Part shown: piece by piece, positions 45,960-57,266 of the stretch
Numbering within the stretch: the stretch's first letter is position 1
How the letters are laid out: every line of letters starts with the position of its first letter
Origin: Lytechinus variegatus
Taxonomy: Eukaryota > Echinodermata > Echinoidea > Temnopleuroida > Toxopneustidae
Assembly (NCBI RefSeq): GCF_018143015.1
Contig: NC_054751.1
Span: forward strand, 21,342,425-21,406,424
Length of the DNA: 64,000 nt
Direction of reading: 5' to 3'
The notes under the pieces: model-generated
What the model was told of the DNA's origin: nothing
The model's database searches: none
The model's input: only the letters and a program-made list of their open reading frames with translations
Program-made: the position numbers and the translations under genes

Positions 45960-46420
45960 AGAAAATGTCGACAATCACACATTTTGTTCTGTAATACAGA
46001 TACTTTTATTGATAAACCAATATCAAAACACCAATTCAGTAATAAACTCTGAAACATATTCATGCCGGATCCGCAAATCACTGCAGCGTCAGCCAGCTTG
46101 GTCGGGGTTGATGATCTGATACAGGGAATTTCGGTTTTAGTTTTAGCGCCGTATGGGCTAAAATAACAACTAACGATTGGAGATTCTCCCCAAACTCAAA
46201 AAGGGAAGATTCTAAGAAGTTTGATGCTGAAAATTTCTTCAAAATGTGAAATAAGAAAGTTAATTTTCAAAGTTTCAATTATTTTCCACAAAACAGTTGA
46301 GTTTCATTTTATCAATTATACAATTTTTTATAGATTTAACAAGGAAAATTTAATTGAATCACAATATCCTACAAAATAGACAATCATAATTTATGATCAA
46401 ATGCAAAATAAATGTAGGCC
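45960..46420. other. unassigned stretch with a decayed family C remnant
   Basis: About 46210-46330 resembles the left half of the TTAA MITE family C (GATGCTGAAAATTTC, AATAAGAAAGTTA) without ends. The promoter and 5' exon of the acyltransferase gene may lie here or further upstream. Confidence 0.45.
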
Positions 46421-46476
46421 CAGGCGCGGATCCATGGGGGGGCCGAGGGGGCCTCGGCCCCCCCCCCTCTTCGGCT
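46421..46476 (+). mobile_element. CAGGCGCGGATCC terminus of a hAT-like element
   Basis: CAGGCGCGGATCCATGGGGG followed by a GC-rich hairpin (GGCCGAGGGGGCCTCGGCC) and poly-C. The same layout, followed likewise by a purine tract, occurs at 53651. Confidence 0.7.
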
Positions 46477-47402
46477 AAAAAAAGAGAGAAGGAAAGAAAG
46501 AGAAAAAGAGGGGAAGAGGGGAAAGAAAAGAAGAACGGAAGAAAAAAAAGAGAGGAAAAGGGGGGAAAGAAAAGAGGAAAGGAGAGAGAGGAGAGGGGAA
46601 AAGAGCGAGGAAGAGGGGAAGGAGGAAGAGGGAAAAAAAGAGAGAGGAAAGGGGGAAGAAAAGAAGAAAAAGGAAAGAGGGGGAAGGAAGGGAAGGAGAG
46701 AAAAAGGGAAAGAAAGAGAAGGAAAAAGAGAGGGAAAGGAAAAGGAGACAAAAAAGAGAGGAAAAAGAGGAAAGAAAAGGAGGAAGAGAAGAAAAGAAAG
46801 GGAGAGGGAGGAAAGAAGAGAAGAAAAAAGAGAGGGAAAAGAAGAAGGAAAAAAAAAGGAGAAGAAGAGGGGAAAGAAAGAGAAAAAAGAGGAAGAGGGG
46901 GAAGGAAGAGAAGAAAAAGGGAAGGGGAGGGAGAAGAAAAAAGAGGAAGAGGGGGAAAGAGAGAGGAAGAGGGGAAAAGGAAAAGGAGAAAAAAGGAAAG
47001 CGAGGAAGAGGGAAGAAAAAAGAGGAAAAAGAGAGAGAAGGGGAAAAAGGGGGAAAGGAAGAGAAGAAAAGGGGAAAGGAAGAGAAGAAAAGGGGAAAGA
47101 AAGAGAAGAAAAGGGAGGGGGAGAGGGGGAAGAAAAAAGAGGAAGAGGGGAAAAAAGGAGAAAGGGGAAGAGGGAGGAAAAAAAAAAAGAGAGAAAGAAA
47201 AAAGGGAAAAAAAGAAAGAAAGAGGAAGAGGGGAAGGAAGAGAAGAAAAGGGAGGGGAGGGGGAGAAAAAAAGAGGAAGAGAGAGAAGAGGAAAAAAAAA
47301 AAAGAAAGAGGGAAGAAGAGGGAAGAAAAGAGGGATGAAAAAAGAAAGAGAGAAAGGGGGAAAGAAGAGAAGAAAAGGGGAGAGGAAGACGGGGAAAGAA
47401 AA
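46477..47402 (+). repeat. 926-bp polypurine tract
   Basis: Almost pure A and G on the + strand, with only six pyrimidines that I can count (46536, 46606, 46749, 47001, 47336, 47390). The longest unbroken run is 47002-47335. No fixed period, but GAAAAGGGGAAAGGAAGAGA-like words recur. All frames of about 350 codons through it (Lys/Arg/Glu/Gly or Ser/Phe/Leu/Pro) are artefacts. Confidence 0.97.
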
Positions 47403-49495
47403 TGATGTTCGAACCAAAAGGGCGCTGAAATAATGTTCGACGAAATGTCAAAATGCTGTTCGAACTGGGGGCAGAATTGATGTTTGAACGGGGGGGGGGG
47501 GCGTATTGATGTTCGACGTAGGGGCGCCAAATTGATGTTGGAACTAGGGGCGCCAGATTGATACTCGAGCTAGGGGGGGGGGGTGGCGAAATGGTATTCG
47601 AACTAGGGGCGCCAAATTGATGTTGGACCTACATGTAGGGGCGCCGAATCGATATTCGAACTAGAAGGGCGCCAAAGTGATGTTCGAAGGGATGCCAAAA
47701 TGATGTTCGAACTGGGGGCCAAATTGATGTTCGAACGGGGGGGGGCCGAAGTGATGATCGACCTACATGTAGGGGCGCCGAATTGATATTCGAACTAGGG
47801 GCGCCAAATTGATATAGGACCTACATGTAGGGGCGCCGACTTGATATTCGAACTAGGATGGCGCCGAAATAAAGTTCGAAGGGATGTTAAAATAATGTTC
47901 GAACTGGGGGCGCAAAATTAATACTCGAACTGGGGAGGGGGGCCGAATCGATGTTCGAGCTAGGGGAGCGCCAATTGATACTCAAACTAGGGGGTCGCCG
48001 AATTGATGTTCGAACTAGGGGGGCGCAAAATTGATACTCGAGCTAGGGGGAATGATATTCGAACTAGGGAAGGCAAATTGAGTTCGAAGGGATGCCAAAA
48101 TGATGTTCGAACTGAGGGCCTAATTTATGTTCGAACTGAGGGCCTAATTTATGTTCGAACGGGGGGGGGGGCGAATTGATGATCGTCCTAATTTAGGGGC
48201 GCCGAATTGATATTTGAACTAGAAGGGCGCCAAAATGATGTTCGAAGGGATGCCAAAATGATGTTCGAACTTGGGGCCAAATTGATGTTCGAACGGGGGG
48301 GGGGGGGCCGAAGTGATGATCGACCTACATGTAGGGGCGCCGAATTTATATTCGAACTAGGGGCGCCAAATTGATATTAGACCTACATGTAGGGGCGCCG
48401 ACTTGATATTCAAACTAGGATGGCGCCGAAATAAAGTTCGAAGGGATGTTAAAATAATGTTCGAACTGGGGGCGCAGAATTAATACTCGAACTGGGGAGG
48501 GGGGCCGAATCGATGTTCGAGCTAGGGGAGCGCCAATTGATACTCAAACTAGGGGGTCGCCGAATTGATGTTCGAACTAGGGGGGCGCAAAATTGATACT
48601 CGAGCTAGGGGGGGGAATGATATTCGAACTAGGGAAGGCAAATTGAGTTCAAAGGGATGCCAAAATGATGTTCGAACTGGGGGCCTAATTTATGTTCGAA
48701 CGGGGGGGGGGCCGAATTGATGATCGACCTATATTTAGGGGCGCCGAATTGATATTCGAACTAGGAGGGCGCCGAATTGATATTCGAACTAGGAGGGCGC
48801 CGAAATGATGTTCGAAGTGGGGACACCAAATTGATACTCGAACTAGGGAGGGGGCCGAATTGATGTTCGACGTAGGGGCGCCAAGTTGATGTAGGGGGCG
48901 CCAAATTGATACTCGAGCTGGGGGGGGGGTGGCGAAATGGTATTCGAACTTAGGGCGCCAAATTGATGTTGGACCTACATGTAGGGGCGCCGAATCGATA
49001 TTCGAACTAGGAGAGCGCCAAAATGATGTTCGAATGGATGCGGCCAAATTGATGTTCGAACGGGGGGGGGGCGAAGTGATGATCGACCTACATGTAGGGG
49101 CGCCGAATTGATATTCGAACTAGGAGGGCGCCGAAATAAAGTTCGAAGGGATGTTAAAATAATGTTCGAACTGGGGGCGCAAAAATAATACTCGAACTGG
49201 GAAGGGGGGCCGAATCGATGTTCGAACTAGGGGGGCGCTGAAATGATGTTCGAAGTGGGGGCGCCAAATTGATACTCAAACTAGGGGGCGCCGAATTGAT
49301 GTTCAAACTAGGGGGGGCGCAAAATTGATACTCGAGCTAAGGGGGCGAAATGATATTCGAACTAGGGAAGGTAAATTGAGTTCGAAGGGATGTCAAAATG
49401 ATGTTCGAACTGGGTGCCGAATTAATGTTCGAACGGGGGGGGGCACATTGATGATCGACTTACATGTAGGGGCGCCGCGCCGTACTGATATTTGA
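47403..49495 (+). repeat. TTCGAA satellite with higher-order structure
   Basis: Repeating units of about 28-35 bp of the form ATTGATATTCGAACTAGG + GGGCGCC(AA/GA), with variable G runs. A larger block recurs: GATGTTAAAATAATGTTCGA appears near 47884, 48446 and 49151, and 47700-48110 closely matches 48250-48660. CCTACATGTAGG, a perfect 12-bp palindrome, marks several units. The minus frame at 48685-49047 just reads through the repeat. Confidence 0.95.
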
Positions 49496-49577
49496 ACTGC
49501 CGCCTTGTTGTTGGCTCATTGTTCCATATATTGAAAGTTTTTAAATGCCTTGGCCTTGAGGTTTTTAGGCCTTGGGG

Positions 49578-49812
49578 TCATTGGCGGCGGAAGCCAAAAA
49601 TTTTAGGAGGGGACAACCAAAAATTTTTTGACAAGGCAAAAAAAAAAAAGGTTCTTAACCCCAAAATTTTAGGGGTAACGTAGGAAAATAAATTGACAAG
49701 CAAAAAAAAAAAAAAAAAAGGTCATCAACAACAAAGGGGGGACCGTCCCCCCCTCCTCAAATTTAGGGGGGGGGACACGTCCCCCTGTCCCCCCGCTTCC
49801 GCCGCCTATGCT
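49578..49812. mobile_element. MITE with GGCGGCGGAAGC ends (~235 bp)
   Basis: Left TTGGCGGCGGAAGCC and right GCTTCCGCCGCC are inverted. The interior is A- and G-rich with AAAATTTTAGG words. It interrupts a CCTTGG-rich repeat that resumes after it (49812-49880). Confidence 0.82.
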
Positions 49813-49928
49813 TGGGAATTGAAGCCTTGGTCTTGGGTATTAAAGCCTTGGCCTTGGAGGTTTTAGCCTTGTCTACAACACTGATGGATATATTGATAGA
49901 TATTATTTACAGAAATTTTGAAGTTTAC

Positions 49929-50272
49929 TTGCACACAATAAGAAATAAAGGTTTAGAATTGAACCCCAAAAGGCTGATGCAAAATCAGCACCCTATGGGT
50001 TCAAAAATTGAACCCCTGATTTGGGGTTCAAAAATTGAACCCTGCGGTTGGGGTTCATTTTTGCACCCTGCGGGTTCAAAACTGCACCCCTAGGGTTTCA
50101 ATTTGAAATTTAGGGGTGCAGTTTTGAACCCGCAGGGTGCAACAATGAACCCCAACCGCAGGGTTCAATTTTGGAACCCCAAATCAGGGGTTCAAATTTT
50201 TAACCCATAGGGTGCTGATTTTGCATCAACCTTTCGGGGTTCAATTTTGAACCTTTATTTCTTGGTGTGCAA
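49929..50272. mobile_element. long near-perfect palindrome (~165-bp arms)
   Basis: GCACACAATAAGAAATAAAGG at the left returns inverted as CCTTTATTTCTTGGTGTGC at the right, and the arms match almost throughout. The arms are made of GGTTCAAAAATTGAACCC-type mini-palindromes, so hairpins nest within the larger hairpin. The centre is about 50100. Non-coding foldback MITE. Confidence 0.95.
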
Positions 50273-51975
50273 TATGTAAAAGAATAAATGAAACATTCAT
50301 TGTAAAGGTGAAAGTTTCGGATGCGTGTTTTATTTTTTGACGAATCGTCAAATACTCAAATAACTGAAATAACTGTATGGTTTTTATCGTTCCTATATTG
50401 TTGTTTCATGTAGTAATGCGTAAAAGACAGCTATATACAGTTCATGATACGACACCTTTTCGTTTCCAACCTACAGTGGGAAATCACGTTTTATTATTTT
50501 TTAACGAATTCCACTGAAACTATACACAACAAAAAAGTAAGTCCCCCTTAAACAAACATCAATAATTTCCGAACCAATGCGAGTTTTTAATATATTTTTA
50601 CATGAGCGTGTAAGTAATTTTATAAGCTTTCCTCTGAGTAAATGCTATGGACGTATTTTACGTCATGCTTTAGTGAGCACCGTCAGAAGGCAAAAATGTC
50701 ACTTTTCAAAAGTCACAAGCCAAATATCATTACTTTGATTCCATTTTATTGGAGCTAATTCCACATTCTCATCATGAAAAATGGTTAGAAGGCTTGTAAA
50801 AGGTACTTTCTAAAAGATGATACAACTTTTTTGACTAAATTTTATGGTTGAATAAACACAAGTCCAAAATTACTATAATTGAATTTTGTACACATTTCTA
50901 TCAATAAAAATGATAGAATATGATGACAGTTATTTTGGGGGAGAGCATCTTCAACAATAACCATCGTTTCACGGTTCAATGAATATTTATTGAAAACAAA
51001 AATACGATTTTATAAATATCATAGGCATGTAGTTTCATTTTGGTAACTGAAAATTATCTTTTCTCAACTTTTTCGTTATGTTCATGACCAATTAACATGC
51101 TTCAATGATTCAAAGGCGTTTAATTACACATTCACGCTTGAATGAACATGTGGAATGTGATCAGCTCGTTTTTACGTTATTAGAAAAATGCAATTTGTAA
51201 CTATGTATATCTTTCACAAACCTCCTTGCATAGTTCATTTGATTTGATTCTTATGAAAATCCCGATGTTTAATGCATCAGTGAGCACACACTATTCGAAA
51301 ATTATGCAAATGAGAAGAAAGTTCTAGGCCTTAGCCCCACTCTGTGCCGTATCGAATGATTCTTTTGGTGTGCGCGGCTTTTAGATAGTGTTACCTTGAA
51401 GCCATGTGCGAAGTTTCATGAAATATTTGTTGGCAGAAGTAACAAAAACCGTCCATGACACAAACCCTCATTTCATATTTGTTAAAATTTTGACTTCCTC
51501 TCTCATAGACTTGTGTACATTAAAGGTGCATATATTTAAGAATAAGTAAGCCCTTATTCAATATGGTGGAACTTTTTTTCACGGCTGTCTTTAGCAATGT
51601 CACTTGGCAGTAATGTTTATCAACCTATGGGCAATCTTTCTGTGCAAAAATGAAATCGATTTGTATATTCATGGATGAGCGAGCACGCATCAAAGTGGGA
51701 AAATTTGTATTTTCAATGCCAAAGACTCATTTTAAAGGGTAATAAAGTGAATATTGGGGGCAAATTCGGTTTCAAATGTGACTTTAATTGCTGTTGTTTT
51801 TATCATCCATCATTTCTATCACTACACACGTTCCGAACTTTAAATATTTTCATGGTTGAGCGAGCACATTCGAAAACTTAGGTATGAATACTCTTTATAC
51901 TGCATAAATGCATACTTCCCTAACAATTTCTCATGATCAGTTTAATTTATCATGTTTATGGACAAATCAGTCTGT

Positions 51976-52010
51976 CAGTGGTGGATCCAGAATTTCGAAA
52001 TGGGGGAGGG
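51976..52010 (+). mobile_element. solo CAGTGGTGGATCC terminus
   Basis: CAGTGGTGGATCCAGAATTT followed by a G-rich segment, like the left ends at 37938 and 53651. I cannot pair it confidently with any right end. Confidence 0.5.
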
Positions 52011-52110
52011 GCCTATAATCGGGGAAGACATCAACATTTCCAAATTTTAACATGATCTAACAAGTTTTAGAGGATACTACCATAAACCCCTATGATGATA
52101 CGTCACAATA

Positions 52111-52253
52111 CAGGGGCCGCGGAACGGTTTTGAAAGTGGGAAGGGGGCTGACCATCCAGAAAATCACAATCGTATGATCATTTTTACATTTGTGTACAAG
52201 CTTTTGGAAAAAAAGTGAGGGGCTGAAGCCCCCAGCACCCCCCGCGGCCCCTG
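52111..52253. mobile_element. MITE family E, copy 2 (143 bp)
   Basis: Complete ends CAGGGGCCGCGGAACGG and CCCCGCGGCCCCTG, with CAATA next to both ends as a likely target duplication. Same interior as 5254-5404. Confidence 0.9.
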
Positions 52254-52603
52254 CAATACACTGTGCTCACTCAACCATGAACATACAATATCAAAATTGT
52301 GTGTGGAGTGGCTAAATGGATAGTAAAACAGCATAACACCATGAAATTCACGTAAAAACATTTTTTGCCCAACTTTGCATATGCACAATCTGAAAATCGA
52401 TTCTTGTGACTTTCAAAAATAGTCATTTTCAATTCAATCTTTAATCACTCATGCATGACACAACCGATCAATCTCATTTTTCACCAGGAGTTGCTTAATG
52501 AGTGTAGAAAACCACCTACGAAATATCATATCTCAAAATAATTCTGTTCAAAAGTTACAGCAATTTGATTTAGGGGGACTTACTTTTTTTGTTGTGTATT
52601 TAC

Positions 52604-53539
52604 TCAGGCCTAAACTGCATTGCTATCATTTACATTTATTGTTACATCTTGAACTAGTTGATGTATACAAGATACATGGGACCTTGGAATTCATGTTTCG
52701 CTAGTATCGTATGAAAGAGAGAGATTAGAACTTATCGTCCAAAATGATGCGAACTTAAGAGCATTGTTTTCATATTTATAAAGACACTGATAATAAAGAA
52801 TATTTTTACAGTATATTTATCTTTAGTATCTTATTTTCTATTTATATACACCGTTTACACGCATTCTGTTTCTTTTGAAAATCTATTTGGAGTATATAAA
52901 ATTTGAGCAAGATTATAAGATACATAACCTTTTGATACTTTATATGATTTTTGCAAGAGCGGAAGAGCCAATGTTTGTTGATTAGGATTGACAAGACAAC
53001 TCACTGTTTTGAATGGATTTCAAGCGAATAATGTATAATAAATCCAAACACAGATCTAAGTAGGCAGTGCACTCCCAATTAGTAAATGCTGAGTGCTGAC
53101 TACGGAGTCTACCTCAACTATATAATAAAAAGCATGTTAATTTATATCTTTTGAAGAATATCTTACCCAAAATAAAATATTAATTTTCTTTCATGCAGAA
53201 TATGCAATTTAGTTATTGCACAACCAGTTTTCATACGTGGCGATACAGGGGTGTCATCCCCCTAAGATTTTTCAACCCTGAAACAAAAAGTAGAAAAAAA
53301 TGGGAGTACCCACAGGAACGAAGAATGCCTACAATGCAAGAGAGGTTTCTGTGAGAATTAACTGAACTAGACATTACCCATTCGGCAATGGGAGTCAATA
53401 TTTCGGCACGATTATTACTTGACTTGAAATTAGGGCCCCCTAAGAAATCCTGGATCCGCGCCTGGCTCCCGCTCACATAATTCTAGCAGGGCCTACTCTG
53501 ATGAGAAATTTAACGAAATTGAAAGCATCAAATGGTTAA
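52604..53539. other. unassigned stretch with a CGCGGATCC right end
   Basis: AT-rich, no gene. CCTGGATCCGCGCCTG at 53449-53464 is a right terminus of the GGATCC family, preceded by GGGCCCCCTAAGAAAT; its partner is uncertain. Confidence 0.45.
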
Positions 53540-56455
53540 AATACAAATCGCTCGAGTTTCCCGCTCGCATTGATTATTTTTATAAGTGATATTACATTTA
53601 TTCATGAACACATCATTATAAATCCATTATTCATTTGCCTCTTCTTAATGCATAGGCGGATCCAGGTGGGGGCCCGAGGCGCCCGCGCCCCCCTATTGGT
53701 AGAGCAAAAAAAAGGGAAGGAAAGAAAAAGGAAGGAAAAGAAAAGAGAGAGAAAAAAAGGAGGAAGACGAATGAATAAAATAAGATGAGAGGAAGGCTTG
53801 GAAAAAATATTTCATGTCACTATATAAAATTTTCGCTCGCGCTTCGCGCTCGCATTGCCTGTTAAATGATCCACATATCTTGTTCAACGTGGAGCTTAAA
53901 TATCAAGTTTGGAAGTCAGTATACAAAACATATTTCTCCTTGGAAATCGAACTTTCATTAATTTTTGTGATTTACATATTGAATTTTAAAACGTGCTCTG
54001 TAAAAATGTCAGTTTTATGGTCTGAATATTAACATTTTCCAATTGCGCTGTGCGTTCGCGAATTTGATTTATCAGGTACCTATTATTTTCATGTATTCCA
54101 TAAAGTTTTCAAAATATCCCTTTTCAGGTCTGATTATCAAAACGCATCAGCTAGCGCCGCTATGCTTGCATTTTTGATTGGCGGGTTATGTATGTCTCAA
54201 TATTGATTGTATAACAAACTACCTAAAATCCCCTTTTCATGACAGTTTATCAAAAATTTCGGCTTGCGATTTGCGCTCGCATTAATGGTTAAAAATATAT
54301 CAACTAATTAATGATGCATCCTATTCATAATAAAAAGGTGCTTGAATGTACAGTGTTCAGGCCATAATATCATCAGATTCCGCGCCCTCATTATGCATGT
54401 ATAATAAGATATCAATTTAATAATTAAATTGTCCCTTTTTTAATCTCGCGCTTAGCAAGATGAATAGGAAGATATATAGTCATCATATTCATATGATAAC
54501 ATGTCCTATAAGGATGGCAAGGTCCTATGTCTCAAAATTAAAGTAATAACTTTATCAAGTGCAATTTATATCCACCTTACAAGTTTCCTATAAAGTGTTT
54601 GAAATATCAGATCGGAATATCAAATATTTTAAGCTCGCGCTTCGCGCTCGCTTTTATTTTCATGATAAAAGATTATGTAGAATGCCTAGATCATAGGTCT
54701 AAATCTGAAACACGCGCGTGCATTTTCATTCACTTATCCAGTTTCAGATCACAATATAAAAAAATTCCGCTCGCCCTTTGTGCTCGAATTATTAATGTAG
54801 GAAGATCCCCTTTCTCATCCCTTTCATGATTTAAACATGAATAGAGTATCCCGTACAAGGTCGAAATCACGATTTTTTTTTACGCTCGCAATTTGCGCTC
54901 GCATTATTAATATACATGTAGGAAGATTCCATTTTATTCATCTTTTTCATGGTTTAGGAAACAAATCTAGAATTTTTCCGCTCGCACTTCGCGCTCGCAT
55001 CAATTGATTTGATTTGATTTATTGTTTTCTTCTGCATCCATAACATTCGTATAATACATTTTTCATAACATAATAAACATAATATTAGCATTTTTGGCAT
55101 GAATCATAAATAAAGAGTACTAAAAAAATAATTCCAGACAAAATTATTAACTATATGATATTCACAATTTGCAGGAGAAGGTTTGTCATCATAAGCAGAT
55201 TTCTTGAAAAAATGACAATCCCAAACTTATACTAATTGAATTAATACATTTATAAAGCAGAATGGGCATATATTTTCAAATACGAAACATGAATTCATGC
55301 AATATCATAGTGTGAAGATGAAGATGATAAAGCTGAGGGTGACGGTGATATGATGATGTTGTTGTTGTTGATGATGATGATGATGATGAAGGCCATGGAG
55401 ATGATCGTGGTCATGATGAAGATATTGGTGATGACTAAATCGAAGGAGGAATAAATTCACGATAAAAAGGATACGACACAGAAATTTTACTTCAAAAATT
55501 CTGACATAGATTTAACGTTAGCCTTAAATGAGTGAAGAGACGAAGATTGTTTTACAGACTCTGCTGGTAGAGAGTTCCACAAATCTGGACCATGGTGTCT
55601 GATGGATCTCTGCGCAATAAGCAGTTTGGGGTTGATTAAATGGAAATTTGAAGAGTAACGGGTAGGGTATGAATGAATAGATGTATTAAGAGTATAAAAG
55701 TTGTGGAATGAAGGTGGGAGCATGTTATTTACGTACTTAAACATAAGTAGTAAACTTTGAAGTGTATTATGTCAAATACTGTTAGAGTCTTTAGTTTATG
55801 GGATAATGGATTTGTGTGTGATAAATATTGGGAATCAGTACAGATTCGAATTGCTTTTTTCTGTAATAAGTATATTGTATTAAAGTTTTCCATTCTTTAT
55901 GTAGAAATGTCAAAAATTTTCAGCTCGCGCTTCGCGCTCGCATTATTTGATTGATGAAATATGTAATGTCTTCATGGCTAAATGCAAGCAGTCCTTAAAA
56001 GGCACCTTTCGATCAGTTCAAAACGTATACAAACATTTTCTGCTCGCGCTTTGCGCTCGCATTCTAGAATTCTCGCAAATCTAGAATTTTTCCGCCCGGA
56101 CTTAGCTCTCGCATCAATTGTTAAGTAATACTGTATAGCTATCCTGTTCATGATTACAAAAAAAAATTAACATTTTTTATGTAGAAATGTCAAAAATTTT
56201 CAGCTCGCGTTTCGCCATCGCATTATTTGATTGTTGAAATATATCACGTTTTCGTGGCTAACTATATGCAGTCTTTAACAGGACTGGTAGGCCTACCTTT
56301 CCGATCAGTTCAAAACGTTTATCACAAATTTCTACTCGCGCTTCGCGTTCGCAGTAATTATTGCAGGCACATCTTTTTTTCAGAAAGTTCAAATTTTAGG
56401 AAAAAAATTCATGCAATTTAAAAAAAATTGCTCGCGCTTCGCACAGGCATTATAA
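53540..56455. repeat. CTCGCGCTTCGCGCTCGC array (large)
   Basis: About sixteen copies of a motif near CTCGCGCTTCGCGCTCGCAT. The clearest are at about 53833, 54262, 54633, 54767, 54883, 54980, 55922, 56040, 56202, 56333 and 56430, typically 95-135 bp apart. The spacers are AT-rich and only partly alike (TTTCATG, AAATGTCAAAAATTTT and GATCAGTTCAAAACGT recur). The motif is a duplicated TCGCGCT heptamer plus CGC. The array is a decayed long-period tandem repeat, interrupted by a LINE. Confidence 0.88.
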
Positions 56456-56638
56456 AATAAGGATTATGATATTATACATTTATGTTGATTTAAAGAATAA
56501 AGCTAAGATGTGACTTGTAAGACTACCCCCTTCAAAGAAACAAACCCAAAAAAAATCTTCGAGCGGCCGATCGGGGAAAATATGGCTGAAAAAAAAAAAT
56601 TGGGGCCCCTTTATTGGCGAAAGCTGGATCCGCCCCTG
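53651..56638. mobile_element. hAT-like element containing the large CTCGC array
   Basis: CATAGGCGGATCCAGG at the left and CTGGATCCGCCCCTG at the right are inverted, with GGGGGCCC / GGGGCCCC just inside. A purine-rich tract (53702-53790) follows the left end. No transposase. The ends may belong to one 3-kb element; a matching target duplication is not evident. Confidence 0.5.
55003..55880 (-). pseudogene. LINE 3' fragment, minus strand, inside the array
   Basis: The minus strand matches the 3' part of the LINE at 5493-8573 closely: MLPPSFHNFYTLNTSIHSYP, RHHGPDLWNSLP, then a CAT-rich 3' UTR (plus 55320-55430). The 3' end is GCAGAAGAAAACAATAAA plus TCAAA repeats (plus 55003-55040). A frameshift occurs near 55745. 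It lies right after an array motif, at CATCAATTG. Confidence 0.9.
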
Positions 56639-57105
56639 ATTCATGTGCCTATGAAATAATATAATTTAACATGCATTTAAGGCACTTATGATTGCCTGGG
56701 GAGGGAGGGCCGCCATTTTTCCGAAAAGTACACAGGGGCGCCAAAATCAGGTCGAATTTGGGCCCCCCCTCCCTACGAAATCCTGGATCCGCGCCTGAAA
56801 ATGGTGACATGTGTAAAAATTAACAGAATGTTCAAATATCACTTTGGTTATTTGTATTTTCGTCTGAAATTGTTACTTTTGTATGTTTCATTTTTGAAGT
56901 TTTGTTTGAACAGGAGCAGAAGAAATAATATAAAACAACCAAAAATCCAATAAAGATGACGCTATCGAAATTCAAAAATGACATTTGGCGCCATAAGTAT
57001 TTACTTCTAAAAAAAGTGCCTATATATAAACAGCGTTTTTACATTGCAAACTTTATGGTATTTTTAATTAACTTATAAGACAAAAAGAAAAGAGAGGAAT
57101 ATTGA
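56456..57105. other. unassigned stretch with a second GGATCC right end
   Basis: CCTGGATCCGCGCCTG at about 56781-56797, preceded by GGCCCCCCCTCCCTACGAAA. No gene. Confidence 0.45.
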
Positions 57106-57266
57106 CTATAGACCAATTTCACAACGTGAGAGGGCAGCAGACTGGTCGCCATGCTGCGGTGGGCGAATCAACTTTTATACTACACAAGTCAATAGGGTAT
57201 TTGGTACATTCGTTCGATTTTTTTTTTATTTTGAACCAATTGAGCAGATTTCTTGTAAGATTCACA

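Larger units (their letters stand above)
50521..52603. mobile_element. Tc1/mariner-like non-autonomous element 1
   Basis: ATACACAACAAAAAAGTAAG at the left and its inverted partner ending GTTGTGTATTT at the right. The repeat is about 33 bp including AGTCCCCCT, and TA-type flanks are possible. No transposase frame. Subterminal TTCATGGTTGAGYGAGCAC motifs lie at about 51670, 51849 and, inverted, 52260. A family E MITE (52111) and a GGTGGATCC end (51976) are inserted in it. Confidence 0.78.

Noticed and set aside
46359..47530. Open frames of about 350 codons on both strands
   Set aside because: They cover the polypurine tract, which lacks stop codons for compositional reasons (Lys/Arg/Glu/Gly or Ser/Phe/Leu/Pro only).
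48685..49047. 120-codon minus frame with repeating Ser-Ile-Arg-Pro-type words
   Set aside because: It reads through the TTCGAA satellite; unit length is not kept at a multiple of three and the frame is lost in neighbouring blocks.
46421..53464. A single 7-kb element with CAGGCGCGGATCC at both ends
   Set aside because: The ends match but flanks show no target duplication, and the span contains several complete unrelated elements; nested or solo ends are equally likely.
51976..53464. A 1.5-kb element with GGATCC ends
   Set aside because: It would overlap the right end of the Tc1-like element at 52603 in a way insertion cannot easily produce.
53540..56455. CRISPR-like repeat/spacer appearance
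   Set aside because: Repeats are degenerate, spacing is irregular, there are no cas genes, and the context is a eukaryotic genome with introns and LINEs.
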